From the NCBI GenBank assembly GCA_035555315.1, contig DATMGU010000122.1, positions 1 to 58,741 on the forward strand: 58,741 bases of DNA. Reading direction: 5' to 3'. Position numbers and translations under genes: made by a program. The notes below the pieces were generated by a model that saw nothing but the letters and a program-made list of their open reading frames with translations, searched no databases and was not told the DNA's origin. Positions 25,166 to 34,468 of this stretch are shown here, piece after piece. Source of the DNA: DATMGU01 sp035555315 (GTDB taxonomy: Bacteria > Pseudomonadota > Alphaproteobacteria > ATCC43930 > CGMCC-115725). How positions within the stretch are numbered: the first letter of the stretch is position 1; each line of letters begins with the position of its first letter.

Positions 25166-26071
25166 TCAAGCCGCCTTCGCGGCCAATGCCCGGGCGACCT
25201 TGGAGGCGGGCTCGCGGCTGAGCGCCGCGGAGATGAACCGCCCCGCCTCCGCCAGCCGGCCGAGATCGACGCCCGTCGCGACGCCCAGGCCGTTCAGCAT
25301 ATAGAGCAGATCCTCGGTCGCGACATTGCCCGTCGCCCCTTTGGCATAGGGGCAGCCACCCAGCCCGGCCACCGCGCTGTCGACCACCGCGACGCCAAGC
25401 TCCAGCGACGCCAGGATATTGGCCAGCGCCTGACCATACGTGTCGTGGAAATGCACGGCCAGGCGGTCCCGCGGCACGACCGCGGCCACGGCACGCAGCA
25501 TGGTTTGCGCCGCGGCCGGGGTGCCGACGCCGATCGTGTCGCCAAGCGAAACCTCATAGCAGCCCAACGCCGCCAGCCGCGCCGCGTAGTCGGCGACGGC
25601 CGCCGGGGCGATCGGCCCCTCATACGGACAGCCAAGGACGCAGGAAATATAGCCGCGCACCTTCAGGCCCTGTGCCAGCGCCGCCGCCACGACCGGAGCG
25701 AAGCGCTCCAGGCTTTCGGCGATCGAGCAGTTGATGTTGCGCTGAGAAAAGCTTTCGGAGGCGGCGCCGAACACGGCGACTTCGCGCGCGCCCACTGCCA
25801 AGGCGGCATCGAGCCCCCGGCTATTCGGCACCAGCACCGGAAAATCGACACCAGGCATTTGCCGGATGCCGGCGAACACCTCGGCGGTGTCGGCCATCTG
25901 CGGCACCCATTTGGGCGACACGAAGCTGCCGGCCTCGACGGTGCGCAGCCCCGTCTCGACCAGCTTGTCAATCAGCGCGATCTTGACCGCCGTCGGCACC
26001 AGAACGGCTTCGTTCTGCAACCCGTCGCGCGGCCCGACCTCGACGATGCGCACCCGGCTCGGCAGGTTCAT
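25166..26071 (-). CDS. mvaB: Hydroxymethylglutaryl-CoA lyase
   Basis: The roughly 301-residue TIM-barrel enzyme cleaves HMG-CoA to acetyl-CoA and acetoacetate, the last step of leucine breakdown. Motifs are IVEVGPRDGLQNE (catalytic Arg, metal Asp), HFHDTYGQALAN (metal His pair) and GLGGCPYAKGATGN (catalytic Cys in the mobile loop). I used the ATG at 26071; a GTG one codon earlier directly abuts the mccA stop. It is the last pathway gene in the minus-strand cluster. Confidence 0.95.
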   Translation of the reverse strand: MNLPSRVRIVEVGPRDGLQNEAVLVPTAVKIALIDKLVETGLRTVEAGSFVSPKWVPQMADTAEVFAGIRQMPGVDFPVLVPNSRGLDAALAVGAREVAVFGAASESFSQRNINCSIAESLERFAPVVAAALAQGLKVRGYISCVLGCPYEGPIAPAAVADYAARLAALGCYEVSLGDTIGVGTPAAAQTMLRAVAAVVPRDRLAVHFHDTYGQALANILASLELGVAVVDSAVAGLGGCPYAKGATGNVATEDLLYMLNGLGVATGVDLGRLAEAGRFISAALSREPASKVARALAAKAA

Positions 26072-26074
26072 CAC

Positions 26075-28087
26075 TCAGCCTTTCACCGCATCGGCGGGCA
26101 TCGCGAAGCTGATCAGCTCGGCGCCGTCCTCGACGGTCTCGCCGACGGCGAAGCGCACGCGCTCGATCGTGCCGTCGGCGGGCGCGGTGATCGTATGCTC
26201 CATCTTCATCGCCTCCAACACCAGCAACGGCGTGCCCTTGGTGACCTCGGCGCCGGCGGCGACCATCACCTGGGTGATCTTGCCGGGCATGGGTGCCGTC
26301 AACCGCCCTCCCGCCACCGCCTCGGAGGCCGGCGGTACCGTCGGATCGACGACGCCCAGCCGATGGTTGACGCCCTCGGCGATGATGACCAGCTCGCCAC
26401 CCCGCCGCACACCGCGCGCCCTCACTTTGATGCCGTCCAGAGTGAAATGGAGGCCACCCGCTTCATCGACAACGCCGCGAAGCTCGACCGAGCCTTGCGG
26501 CAGATCGACCAGCCACCCTCCCTGCCGCGGATGAACGCGGATGACCAACCGGGTCGCCCCGTCCAGCAGCACGAAATCCTGATAGGCCGCCCCGTTCATC
26601 CGCCATCCGGACCGCAGATTCCATGGCGAGTACGGATCGAGCGATGAACCCGCAGCGGCGCAGGCGGCGCGTCCCTGCTCGTCGAGCAGGAACAACACCG
26701 CCGCGGCCAAGGTCGAGGGGCCGAGCGGGGCCAATGGCGGCATCAACGCCGCCGCGTGGCGCGGGATGAAGCCGGTATCCAGCTCGGCCGCGGCGAAGGC
26801 CGGATGGCCGGCCAGCGCCGATAGGAAACCGAGATTGGTCGCGACACCGACGATCTCATAACCGGCCAGCGCACCGCGCAGCCGACGGATGGCGCCGGCA
26901 CGATCGTGATCCCAGACGATCAGCTTGGCGATCATCGGGTCGTAATGGATCGAGATCTCGTCGCCGGCGCGCACACCGGTATCGATCCGCACATGCGGGT
27001 CCTCGGCCGGCGCGGCCAGATGGACGAGCGTCCCGATCGACGGCAGGAAATCCCGGTTGGGATCCTCCGCGTAGACGCGCACCTCGATCGCGTGGCCGGT
27101 GATCGACAATTGCGCCTGGCTGCGCGGCAAGGGCAGACCGGCGGCGACCTGCAGCTGCCAAGCAACCAGATCCTGGCCGGTGATCATCTCGGTCACCGGA
27201 TGCTCGACCTGCAACCGCGTGTTCATCTCCATGAAGTAGAAGGCGTCACCCTCGGCGATGAATTCCACCGTCCCCGCGCCGACATAGCCGATCGCCCGCG
27301 CCGCGTCGCATGCCGCATCGCCCATCACCTGCCGGCGCGCCGGATCGAGGCCGGGCGCCGGGGCTTCCTCCATGACCTTCTGATGGCGCCGCTGGATCGA
27401 GCAGTCGCGTTCGAACAGCGAGACGGTGTTGCCCTGCGTATCGGCGAAGACCTGGATCTCGATGTGGCGCGGCCGGGTCAGATACTTCTCGATCAGCACC
27501 TGATCATCGCCGAACGAGGCGAGCGCCTCGCGCTTGGCCGAAGCGATCGCGGCGGCGAGATCGGCCGCCCGCTCGACGATCCGCATCCCCTTGCCACCGC
27601 CGCCGGCCGACGCCTTGATCAGCACCGGATAGCCGATCCGATCGGCCGCCGCCGTCAGCGTCGCCGCATCCTGGGCGGCGCCGTGATAGCCGGGCACCAG
27701 CGGCACGCCGGACTTTTCCATCAGGGATTTGGCGGCGGATTTGGAGCCCATCGCGCGAATCGCGGCGACCGGCGGACCGATGAATACGATGCCGGCTTCG
27801 GCGCAGGCCTCGGCGAAATCGGCATTCTCCGACAGGAAACCATAGCCCGGATGGATCGCCTGGGCGCCCGATCGGCGCGCCACCTCGATCAACCGCTCAC
27901 CGACCAGATAGCTTTCCCGCGCGGGTGCCGGCCCAATCGGATAGGCCTCGTCGGCGAGATCGACATGCCGCGCCCGCGCATCCGCCTCCGAGAATACCGC
28001 GACGGTGCGAATGCCCAGCAGCCGCGCGGTGCGGATGACCCGACAGGCGATTTCGCCGCGATTGGCGATGAGGATCTTGTCGAACAC
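26075..28087 (-). CDS. mccA: Methylcrotonyl-CoA carboxylase, biotin-carrying alpha subunit
   Basis: The 670-residue fusion has biotin carboxylase (FDKILIANRGEIACRVIRTA; KASAGGGGKGMR; EMNTRLQVEHPVTEM), a middle BT-type domain, and a C-terminal biotinyl domain with VLEAMKMEHTI. With MccB it carboxylates 3-methylcrotonyl-CoA to 3-methylglutaconyl-CoA. The acyl substrate is inferred from its place among liuC, mccB, mvaB and the isovaleryl-CoA dehydrogenase; a geranyl-CoA carboxylase would look similar but would be expected with atu genes. Confidence 0.92.
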   Translation of the reverse strand: MFDKILIANRGEIACRVIRTARLLGIRTVAVFSEADARARHVDLADEAYPIGPAPARESYLVGERLIEVARRSGAQAIHPGYGFLSENADFAEACAEAGIVFIGPPVAAIRAMGSKSAAKSLMEKSGVPLVPGYHGAAQDAATLTAAADRIGYPVLIKASAGGGGKGMRIVERAADLAAAIASAKREALASFGDDQVLIEKYLTRPRHIEIQVFADTQGNTVSLFERDCSIQRRHQKVMEEAPAPGLDPARRQVMGDAACDAARAIGYVGAGTVEFIAEGDAFYFMEMNTRLQVEHPVTEMITGQDLVAWQLQVAAGLPLPRSQAQLSITGHAIEVRVYAEDPNRDFLPSIGTLVHLAAPAEDPHVRIDTGVRAGDEISIHYDPMIAKLIVWDHDRAGAIRRLRGALAGYEIVGVATNLGFLSALAGHPAFAAAELDTGFIPRHAAALMPPLAPLGPSTLAAAVLFLLDEQGRAACAAAGSSLDPYSPWNLRSGWRMNGAAYQDFVLLDGATRLVIRVHPRQGGWLVDLPQGSVELRGVVDEAGGLHFTLDGIKVRARGVRRGGELVIIAEGVNHRLGVVDPTVPPASEAVAGGRLTAPMPGKITQVMVAAGAEVTKGTPLLVLEAMKMEHTITAPADGTIERVRFAVGETVEDGAELISFAMPADAVKG

Positions 28088-28092
28088 CGCGC

Positions 28093-28908
28093 TCAGCCCC
28101 GCCAGGCCGGCTTGCGCTTGTCGAAGAACGCCGCCAGACCTTCCCGCGCCTCCGCCGAGGCGCGGGCGGTTGCGATGCTGCGCGCGGTCAGGACGACCAG
28201 GGCGTCGTCGACCGGCCGGTCGGCCACCGCCGCGATCAACCGCTTGGCCGCGGTCTGGGCCTGCGGTCCGGCCTCCAGCAACGCCCCGACGATACGCTCG
28301 ACCGCGTCGTCCAGCTCCGCCGCCGGTGCCACCTCGTGCAGCAGGCCGATGCGCCGCGCCTCCTCGGCGGAGAACCGCTCGGCGCTGAGAAAATAGCGCC
28401 GGGCCGCGCGCGTGCCGATCGCAGCGACCACGTAAGGGCTGATGGTCGAGGGGATCAGCCCGAGCCGCGCCTCGGAAATCGAGAAGATCGCCTCGGCGGA
28501 ACCGATCGCGATGTCGCAGCAGGCGACCAGCCCGACGCCGCCGGCGAACGCCGCCCCCTGCACCCGGGCGACCGTCGGCTTGGCCAACTCGTTCAGGGTG
28601 CGCATCAGCAGGGCGAGCCCCATCGCATCGGCGAAATTCTCGGCCTCGCTATAGCCGGCCATCCGGCGCATCCAATTGAGATCGCCGCCAGCGGAGAAGC
28701 TGGCGCCCTTGCCGGTCAGCACGACGACCCGGATAGCGGGATCGGCTTCCAGGCCGCGCAGCGCCTTGGTCAGCAGGCCGATCAGGATATCGTCGAACGC
28801 GTTATGCAGCGCCGGGCGGTTCAGGGTCACCGTGGCGACGCCACGCGCATCGGTCGCGACCAGCACGGGGGGTTCGGCCGAAACAAGGGGATCGGTCATC
28901 CGCGTCAC
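28093..28908 (-). CDS. liuC: Methylglutaconyl-CoA hydratase (crotonase family)
   Basis: The 271-residue crotonase has the oxyanion-hole segment GKGASFSAGGDLNWMRRM, the second segment GAAFAGGVGLVACCDIAIGS and SEARLGLIPSTISPYV, where the Glu is a catalytic candidate. These features resemble methylglutaconyl-CoA hydratases (LiuC, AUH), which hydrate 3-methylglutaconyl-CoA to HMG-CoA. The ATG overlaps the mccB TGA by four bases, and the next gene, mccA, follows after five bases, which supports one operon. Confidence 0.9.
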   Translation of the reverse strand: MTRMTDPLVSAEPPVLVATDARGVATVTLNRPALHNAFDDILIGLLTKALRGLEADPAIRVVVLTGKGASFSAGGDLNWMRRMAGYSEAENFADAMGLALLMRTLNELAKPTVARVQGAAFAGGVGLVACCDIAIGSAEAIFSISEARLGLIPSTISPYVVAAIGTRAARRYFLSAERFSAEEARRIGLLHEVAPAAELDDAVERIVGALLEAGPQAQTAAKRLIAAVADRPVDDALVVLTARSIATARASAEAREGLAAFFDKRKPAWRG

Positions 28909-30512
28909 ATCCGGAAGACGCCGAACCGGGTCGGTTCGATCGGTGCGTTGAGGCTGGCGGAAATACCGAGGCCGAGTACCATGCGCGTATCGGCCGGATC
29001 GATCACCCCGTCATCCCACAGCCGGGCGCTGGCATAATAGGGATGGCCCTGGGTTTCATATTGCTCGCGGATCGGCGCCTTGAAGGCTGCCTCGTCCTCG
29101 GCGCTCCAGCTCTGGCCGCGTCCCTCGATACCGTCGCGGCGGACCTGCGCCAGCACCGAGGCGGCCTGTTCGCCGCCCATCACGCTGATCCGCGCATTGG
29201 GCCACATCCAGAGGAAGCGCGGGCCATAGGCGCGGCCGCACATGCCGTAATTGCCGGCGCCGAAGCTGCCGCCGATGATCACGGTGAATTTCGGCACGGA
29301 GGCGCAGGCGACCGCGGTCACCAGCTTGGCGCCATCCTTGGCGATGCCGCCGGCCTCGTATTTCCGGCCGACCATGAAGCCGGTGATGTTCTGCAGGAAC
29401 ACCAGCGGAATGCCGCGCTGGCAGCACAGCTCGATGAAATGCGCGCCTTTCACGGCGCTCTCGGAGAACAGGATGCCGTTATTGGCGATGATGCCGACCG
29501 GATAGCCCCAGATATGCGCGAATCCGCAGATCAAGGTCGGTCCGTAGAGCTGCTTGAACTCGTCGAACTCGCTGCCATCGACCAGCCGGGCGATGATCTC
29601 GCGCACGTCATAGGGCCGGCGCGGATCCGACGGTACCACGCCATAGATCTCGTCCGTGCCATAAGCCGGTTCGTGCGGGGCGCGCAGCTCCACCGGGGGA
29701 CGCTTCACCCGGTTGAGGTTGCCGATGATCCGCCGCGCGATGCCCAGGGCATGGGCATCGTTCTCGGCATAATGATCGGTGACGCCGGAGGTCCGGCTAT
29801 GCACATCGGCGCCGCCCAGATCCTCCGCGGTGACCACCTCGCCGGTCGCGGCCTTGACCAGCGGCGGGCCACCCAGAAAGATCGTGCCCTGGTTGCGCAC
29901 GATGATCGACTCGTCGGACATCGCCGGCACATAAGCACCGCCGGCCGTGCAGGAACCCATGACGACGGCGACCTGGGGAACGCCCAAACCCGACAATGTC
30001 GCCTGATTGTAGAAGATCCGGCCGAAATGATCCCGATCGGGGAACACCTCGTCCTGGTTCGGCAGATTGGCGCCGCCGCTATCCACCAGATAGATGCACG
30101 GCAGCCGGTTCTCCCGGGCGATTTCCTGCGCCCGCAGATGCTTCTTCACGGTCATCGGAAAATAGGTGCCGCCCTTGACCGTGGCGTCGTTGGCAACCAC
30201 CACGCATTCCCGACCCGTGACCCGGCCGATGCCGGTGATGATTCCGGCGGAGGGGCTGTCGCCATTGTACATGCCGTGCGCGGCGAGCTGTGACAGTTCG
30301 AGGAACGGGCTGCCCGGATCCAGCAGGGTCCGCACCCGGTCGCGCGGCAGCAGCTTGCCGCGCGCCAGATGCTTGGCCTGTGCCGCCTCGCCGCCGCCGA
30401 TGCGCACCGCCGCCGCTTCGGATCTCAGATCCTCGACCAGCGCACGCATCGCCGCGGCATTGGTCTTGAACGCTTCCGACCGGGGATCGACGGCACTCGG
30501 CAACAGCGGCAT
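28905..30512 (-). CDS. mccB: Methylcrotonyl-CoA carboxylase, carboxyltransferase beta subunit
   Basis: The 535-residue carboxyltransferase begins at the ATG at 30512 (MPLLPSAVDPRSEAFKTNAAAM), the usual MCC-beta start; the open frame extends further but without homology. Two crotonase-like halves carry YLVDSGGANLPNQDEVFPD, VMGSCTAGGAYVPAMSDE and, in the second half, IIGGSFGAGNYGMCGRAY. It transfers CO2 from biotin to 3-methylcrotonyl-CoA. Sequence features such as FPDRDHFGRIFYNQA separate it from the PccB-type subunit further right. Confidence 0.94.
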   Translation of the reverse strand: MPLLPSAVDPRSEAFKTNAAAMRALVEDLRSEAAAVRIGGGEAAQAKHLARGKLLPRDRVRTLLDPGSPFLELSQLAAHGMYNGDSPSAGIITGIGRVTGRECVVVANDATVKGGTYFPMTVKKHLRAQEIARENRLPCIYLVDSGGANLPNQDEVFPDRDHFGRIFYNQATLSGLGVPQVAVVMGSCTAGGAYVPAMSDESIIVRNQGTIFLGGPPLVKAATGEVVTAEDLGGADVHSRTSGVTDHYAENDAHALGIARRIIGNLNRVKRPPVELRAPHEPAYGTDEIYGVVPSDPRRPYDVREIIARLVDGSEFDEFKQLYGPTLICGFAHIWGYPVGIIANNGILFSESAVKGAHFIELCCQRGIPLVFLQNITGFMVGRKYEAGGIAKDGAKLVTAVACASVPKFTVIIGGSFGAGNYGMCGRAYGPRFLWMWPNARISVMGGEQAASVLAQVRRDGIEGRGQSWSAEDEAAFKAPIREQYETQGHPYYASARLWDDGVIDPADTRMVLGLGISASLNAPIEPTRFGVFRM

Positions 30513-30642
30513 GGTCGACCAAACATCCAAGCTTGCTAAGGCGGCGGTGGCGCGACCGCCGACGGGAGGCCGCACAATGCCAAGCGCCCAAGGGGCGCGG
30601 CAAGCGGTTTCTGGGCACCCTCAGGCCACCCCGGCGCGACCC

Positions 30643-31683
30643 TCAGGTAAGCGCGCCGACTTGTCTCTCCAGCAGGTCCCACGCCTCCTTGCCGTATTTG
30701 TCGCGCCATTCGGCGTAGAAGCCGGCCTGTTTCAAAGCGGCGCGGAACGGGGCGGGATCGGGGCTATTGATCGCGAGACCCTTGCCCTTGAGATCGTCGA
30801 CCAAGCCGTCATTCAGCTTGCGGACGTCCTCGCGTTCGAGCAACGCCGCGGCGTTGAAGTTCCGGGTGACGACCTCACGCACATCCTCGGGCAGCGCCTT
30901 GAAGGCGCGCGCATTGGCCAGAAAATGGAACCCGTCCCACATGTGATTGGTCATGGAAACGTATTTCTGCACTTCGTAGAGCTTGCCGGTATTGATGATC
31001 GCCAAGGGGTTTTCCTGGGCCTCGACCACCTTGGTCTGCAGGGCCGAGTACACCTCGGCGAAATTGATGCTGGTCGGCGACGCCCCGAAATCCTTGAACA
31101 TCGAGGTCCAGAGCGGGCTGACCGGCACCCGGATCTTGAGCCCCTTGAAATCGTCCGGCGTCTGGATCGGCTTGGTGCTGGTCGTCGTCTGCCGATAACC
31201 ATTGTCGAACATCTTGTCGAACGCGATGAGCCCGACTTTGCCGATCGCGGTCCGTACATGATTGCCCAGATCGCCATCCATCGCCTTCCAGACCTCGCCA
31301 TAATCCTTGAAGGCGAAGCCGATGCCGTTGATCGATGCGACCGGCACCAGGGTCGACAGGATCAAGCCGGAGAGGGTGAAGAACTCCAGCGCGCCGGAGC
31401 GGACCTGGGACAGCATATCCGTGTCGCCGCCCAGCTGGCTGCTGGGAAATATCTTGATCTCCACCCGCCCCTTGGTCTCCGCGTTAATCTTCTCCGCCGC
31501 CTCGACGGTGCGGAGATGCAGCGGATGGCTGGTCGCCACGTTATGCGCGTATTTCAGCGAGAAATCGGCGGCCCGGGCACGACGCGGCCACAACCCCACC
31601 CCGACCGCCGATGTCCCAACCACCGATGCCCCGATCACCGAGGCCGCTGTACCGACAAAAGTTCTGCGCGTGATGACTGTCAT
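30643..31683 (-). CDS. TRAP transporter substrate-binding protein, DctP family, Tat-exported
   Basis: The 346-residue protein starts at the ATG at 31683 and has a twin-arginine signal (TRRTFVGTAASVIGAS, hydrophobic core, ending RARA-ADF). The mature part is DctP-like: LKYAHNVATSHPLHLRTVEAAEKI, IKIFPSSQLGGDTDML, and KGLKIRVPVSPLWTSMFKDFGASPTSINFAEVYSALQTKVVEAQENP with the conserved carboxylate-binding Arg. The latter part (VEAQENPLAIINTGKLYEVQKYV) is typical. No DctQ or DctM membrane genes are nearby. Its place inside the leucine cluster hints at a branched-chain keto acid or short organic acid ligand, but that is a guess. Confidence 0.9.
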   Translation of the reverse strand: MTVITRRTFVGTAASVIGASVVGTSAVGVGLWPRRARAADFSLKYAHNVATSHPLHLRTVEAAEKINAETKGRVEIKIFPSSQLGGDTDMLSQVRSGALEFFTLSGLILSTLVPVASINGIGFAFKDYGEVWKAMDGDLGNHVRTAIGKVGLIAFDKMFDNGYRQTTTSTKPIQTPDDFKGLKIRVPVSPLWTSMFKDFGASPTSINFAEVYSALQTKVVEAQENPLAIINTGKLYEVQKYVSMTNHMWDGFHFLANARAFKALPEDVREVVTRNFNAAALLEREDVRKLNDGLVDDLKGKGLAINSPDPAPFRAALKQAGFYAEWRDKYGKEAWDLLERQVGALT

Positions 31684-31724
31684 TTCGGTCTGTCCTCGTT
31701 GGTCGGGGGGACGGTTTGGAAAGC

Positions 31725-32465
31725 TCAAAGCATGACCATGCCGCCATCGGCGACCAGGGTGCTGCCATTGATATAGCTGGCTCGCGGCGATAACAGCCAG
31801 GCGATCGCCTCGGCGATTTCCTCGGGCTCGCCGACGCGGCCCTGCGCGATCAGCCCTTCGATACGGCCGCGCTGAACCGGATCCTGGATGGTGCGGTCGA
31901 TCATCGGCGTGCGGGTCGAGCCGGGGGCGACCGTGTTCACCGAGATCCCTCGATCGGCCAGCGCGCGGGCGGCGTTCTTGGTCAGCGCCAGCACCGCCCC
32001 CTTGCTTGCCGCATAGGCGGCGGTGCCCGACAAGCCGCCCCCGCGAATGCCGGCGACGCTGGCGATGGTGCAGATCCGGCTGCCGCGCGGCATGGTCCGA
32101 GCGGCCTCGCGGATCGACAGGAAGGTGCCGATGACGTTGATGTCGTGAACCCGGCGGAAGGTCTCGACAGACACCTCCATGAAGGGGGTGGTATCGACCA
32201 CCCCGGCGCAGGTCGCCAACGCGTCGAGCCGGCCGAAATCGGCGGCGACGGCCTCGAAGGCGGCAATCACATCGGCTTCGTCGCCGACATTCACCCGGTA
32301 GGCGCGATGGCCGTCACCGGCCTCGGCCGCCACGCGCGCGGCGTTCGCTTCGTTGAGGTCGAAGCAGGCGACGCGATAGCCATTCCGGCCCAGCGCCCGC
32401 ACCGTGGCGGCGCCGATGCCGCTGCCGGCGCCGGTGACGACCGCGACCGGTTCAGCGGCCGACAT
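31725..32465 (-). CDS. Short-chain dehydrogenase/reductase
   Basis: The 246-residue classical SDR starts at the ATG at 32465 (MSAAEPVAVVTG). It has the cofactor motif TGAGSGIG, the acidic FDLNEAN region after strand 2 (suggesting NAD preference), the catalytic Ser in CTIASVAG, and YAASK (Tyr/Lys). The C-terminal end ASYINGSTLVADGGMVML is typical of FabG-like SDRs. The substrate is unknown. It lies between an HCCA-isomerase-like gene and the DctP gene on the same strand, with a 194-base gap upstream that could hold a promoter. Confidence 0.88.
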   Translation of the reverse strand: MSAAEPVAVVTGAGSGIGAATVRALGRNGYRVACFDLNEANAARVAAEAGDGHRAYRVNVGDEADVIAAFEAVAADFGRLDALATCAGVVDTTPFMEVSVETFRRVHDINVIGTFLSIREAARTMPRGSRICTIASVAGIRGGGLSGTAAYAASKGAVLALTKNAARALADRGISVNTVAPGSTRTPMIDRTIQDPVQRGRIEGLIAQGRVGEPEEIAEAIAWLLSPRASYINGSTLVADGGMVML

Positions 32466-32659
32466 GGGAGCGGCCCTCGCGGTCGGACCCATGTCGTCTC
32501 ACCGCGGCGAAGCGGTCAATCATGCGTCCCTCCCCAACAGCTCAATTCAACGAGAGCTTTTATGCGGTTGATCGGCGTGAGACTTCTCATCCCGCCGTCA
32601 CCGGTAGCGCATCATCTTGAAGCAGCGTCTTGTTGGCAAGCCGGAAACAATGATCGGAC
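32466..32659. other. Gap inside the leucine cluster, possible internal promoter
   Basis: This 194-base stretch separates the upstream acyl-CoA dehydrogenase block from the SDR-DctP-mcc block, all on the minus strand. It is the largest break in the cluster and is locally AT-richer around 32530-32570. A short frame starts at 32523 behind a strong GGGAGGG site. No confident -35/-10 pair was found. Confidence 0.3.
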
Positions 32660-33262
32660 TCACCAGCCGCCGGTGGCCAGCCACCGGTCCACCTGATCCA
32701 GGCGATCAGCACCCCAGAACGGTTCGCCATCGACGATGATGAAGGGCGAACCGAAAATCTCGCGGCTGATCGCGTCGTCGGTGATCTCCTTCAGCCGCTG
32801 CTTGATGCGCGGATCCTGTATTCCGGCGGCGAGCTTGTCGGCGTCGAGCCCGATGGTCCGAGCGATCACGATCACCGCTTCCGGCGCCGCGATGTCGCCG
32901 CCTTCCCCCAAACCCGCGCGATAGAGCGCCTTGGCCAGCGTGACGGCCGCGGCGGGATCGGTCTCCTGCACGAAATAAAAGGCGCGGCAGGCTGCGATGG
33001 TACTGAACGGAAACACCACCGGCCAGGCAAACGGCACCTGCATCAGACGCGTGAAGCGCGCCATGTCGTGGCGGCTATACGGCCCCTTGAGCGGCACTTC
33101 GGTCAGTGGTCCGGCCCCGCTGACCTTGAAGACGGCGCCGAGCAGGATCGGCTTCCAGTCCACCTGCCGATCATATTTGGCGGCGATCACTTCGATCCGA
33201 GTGCTCGCCAGATAGCCGTAGGGCGAACTGAAGTCGAAAAAGAACTCGATCGGTGCGCTCAC
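32660..33262 (-). CDS. GST-kappa / 2-hydroxychromene-2-carboxylate isomerase family protein
   Basis: The 200-residue DsbA-like-fold protein starts at the GTG at 33262, chosen because a strong GGGAGGAG site precedes it; the longer open frame would run into the upstream dehydrogenase. It begins IEFFFDFSSPYGYLASTRIE, where the Ser of SSPYGY is the typical glutathione-contacting residue of HCCA isomerases, and ends with SPFIIVDGEPFWGADRLDQVDRWL. Named members isomerise naphthalene-pathway intermediates, but many homologues in acyl-CoA clusters have unknown substrates. Confidence 0.85.
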   Translation of the reverse strand: MSAPIEFFFDFSSPYGYLASTRIEVIAAKYDRQVDWKPILLGAVFKVSGAGPLTEVPLKGPYSRHDMARFTRLMQVPFAWPVVFPFSTIAACRAFYFVQETDPAAAVTLAKALYRAGLGEGGDIAAPEAVIVIARTIGLDADKLAAGIQDPRIKQRLKEITDDAISREIFGSPFIIVDGEPFWGADRLDQVDRWLATGGW

Positions 33263-33290
33263 TGCCGTCTCCTCCCGTTTGAATTTTTTT

Positions 33291-34442
33291 CTATGCGTCG
33301 AGATCCTCGTCACCCGCGATGTGCCGGGCGATGATCAGCCGCTGGATATCGCTGGTCCCCTCATAGATCTGGCAGACCCGCACGTCGCGATAGATCCGCT
33401 CGACCGGGAAATCGGTGAGATAGCCATAGCCGCCATGGATCTGGATCGCCGCGGAACAAACCTCCTCAGCGATCTCGGAGGCGTAGAGCTTGGCCATGGC
33501 GGCGTCGGTCAAGCAGGGCCGGCCGGCATCCTTCAACACCGCCGCGTGCACGACCATGTGGTGGGCGGCCTGCAGCTTGGTCGCCATGTCGGCCAGCCGG
33601 AAGGCGATCGCCTGGTGCTCGATGATCGGCACACCCATGCTGCGGCGTTCCTTGGCGTAGGCCCGCGCCGCCGCGTAGGCCGCGCGCGCCATGCCGACCG
33701 CCTGCGCCGCGATACCGATGCGCCCGCCCTCCAGATTGGCAAGCGCGATACGATACCCCTGCCCCTCCTCGCCCAGCATCAGGTCGGGGGTGAGTTCCAT
33801 GTCCTCGAAGACGATCTGGGCGGTATCCGAAGCGCGCTGACCGAGCTTGTGTTCGATCCGCGCGACCTTATAGCCGGCGGTGCGGGTCGGTACGATGAAG
33901 GCGGAGATGCCGCGCTTGCCGGCGGCCGGATCAGTCACGGCGAAGACGATCGCCACATCGGCGTTCCGACCGGAGGTGATGAACTGCTTGGTGCCGTTCA
34001 ACACCCAGTAATTGCCCGACCGGCGCGCCCGCGTGGTGATCGCCGACGCGTCGGAACCCGCCTGCGGTTCGGTCAGGCAGAACGCGCCGAGTTGTTCGCC
34101 GCGCGCCAGCGGCGTCAGAAACCGCTGCTTCTGCTCGGCCGTGCCGAAGCGCAGGATCGGCAGGCAGCCGACCGAATTATGCACCGCCATGATCGTCGAG
34201 GTGGCGCCATCGCCCGCGGCGATCTCCTCGATCGCCAGCGCATAGGAGACCGTATCGGTGGCGGCGCCGCCGAATTCCTCCGGCACCTGCATGCCCATGA
34301 AACCCAGCCGGCCCAGTTCGGCGATCGCCTCACGCGGGAAGCGGGCCTCGCGATCCCAATCGGCGGCGAACGGCGCCAGCCGCTCGGCCGCGAAGCTCCG
34401 GGCGGTATCGCGGATCATGATCTGTTGTTCGGAGAGCAGCAT
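33291..34442 (-). CDS. Acyl-CoA dehydrogenase (short/branched-chain type)
   Basis: The 383-residue FAD flavoprotein makes a 2,3-enoyl-CoA and passes electrons to ETF. It has LTEPQAGSDASAI and FITSGRNADV around FAD, IQIHGGYGYLTDFPVERIYRD, and the catalytic Glu in the usual C-terminal position (IYEGTSDIQR). That Glu position differs from the isovaleryl-CoA dehydrogenase 0.8 kb upstream, so the two should have different substrates; 2-methylbutyryl- or isobutyryl-CoA are plausible. It lies 26 bases downstream of an SDR gene. Confidence 0.92.
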   Translation of the reverse strand: MLLSEQQIMIRDTARSFAAERLAPFAADWDREARFPREAIAELGRLGFMGMQVPEEFGGAATDTVSYALAIEEIAAGDGATSTIMAVHNSVGCLPILRFGTAEQKQRFLTPLARGEQLGAFCLTEPQAGSDASAITTRARRSGNYWVLNGTKQFITSGRNADVAIVFAVTDPAAGKRGISAFIVPTRTAGYKVARIEHKLGQRASDTAQIVFEDMELTPDLMLGEEGQGYRIALANLEGGRIGIAAQAVGMARAAYAAARAYAKERRSMGVPIIEHQAIAFRLADMATKLQAAHHMVVHAAVLKDAGRPCLTDAAMAKLYASEIAEEVCSAAIQIHGGYGYLTDFPVERIYRDVRVCQIYEGTSDIQRLIIARHIAGDEDLDA

Positions 34443-34468
34443 GCCGCCTTCCAGAGGTTCGGGAGGCC

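Noticed and set aside
26075..30512. mccA/mccB considered as geranyl-CoA carboxylase (atuF/atuC)
   Set aside because: The surrounding genes are isovaleryl-CoA dehydrogenase, methylglutaconyl-CoA hydratase and HMG-CoA lyase, which fit methylcrotonyl-CoA; no other atu-specific gene was recognised.
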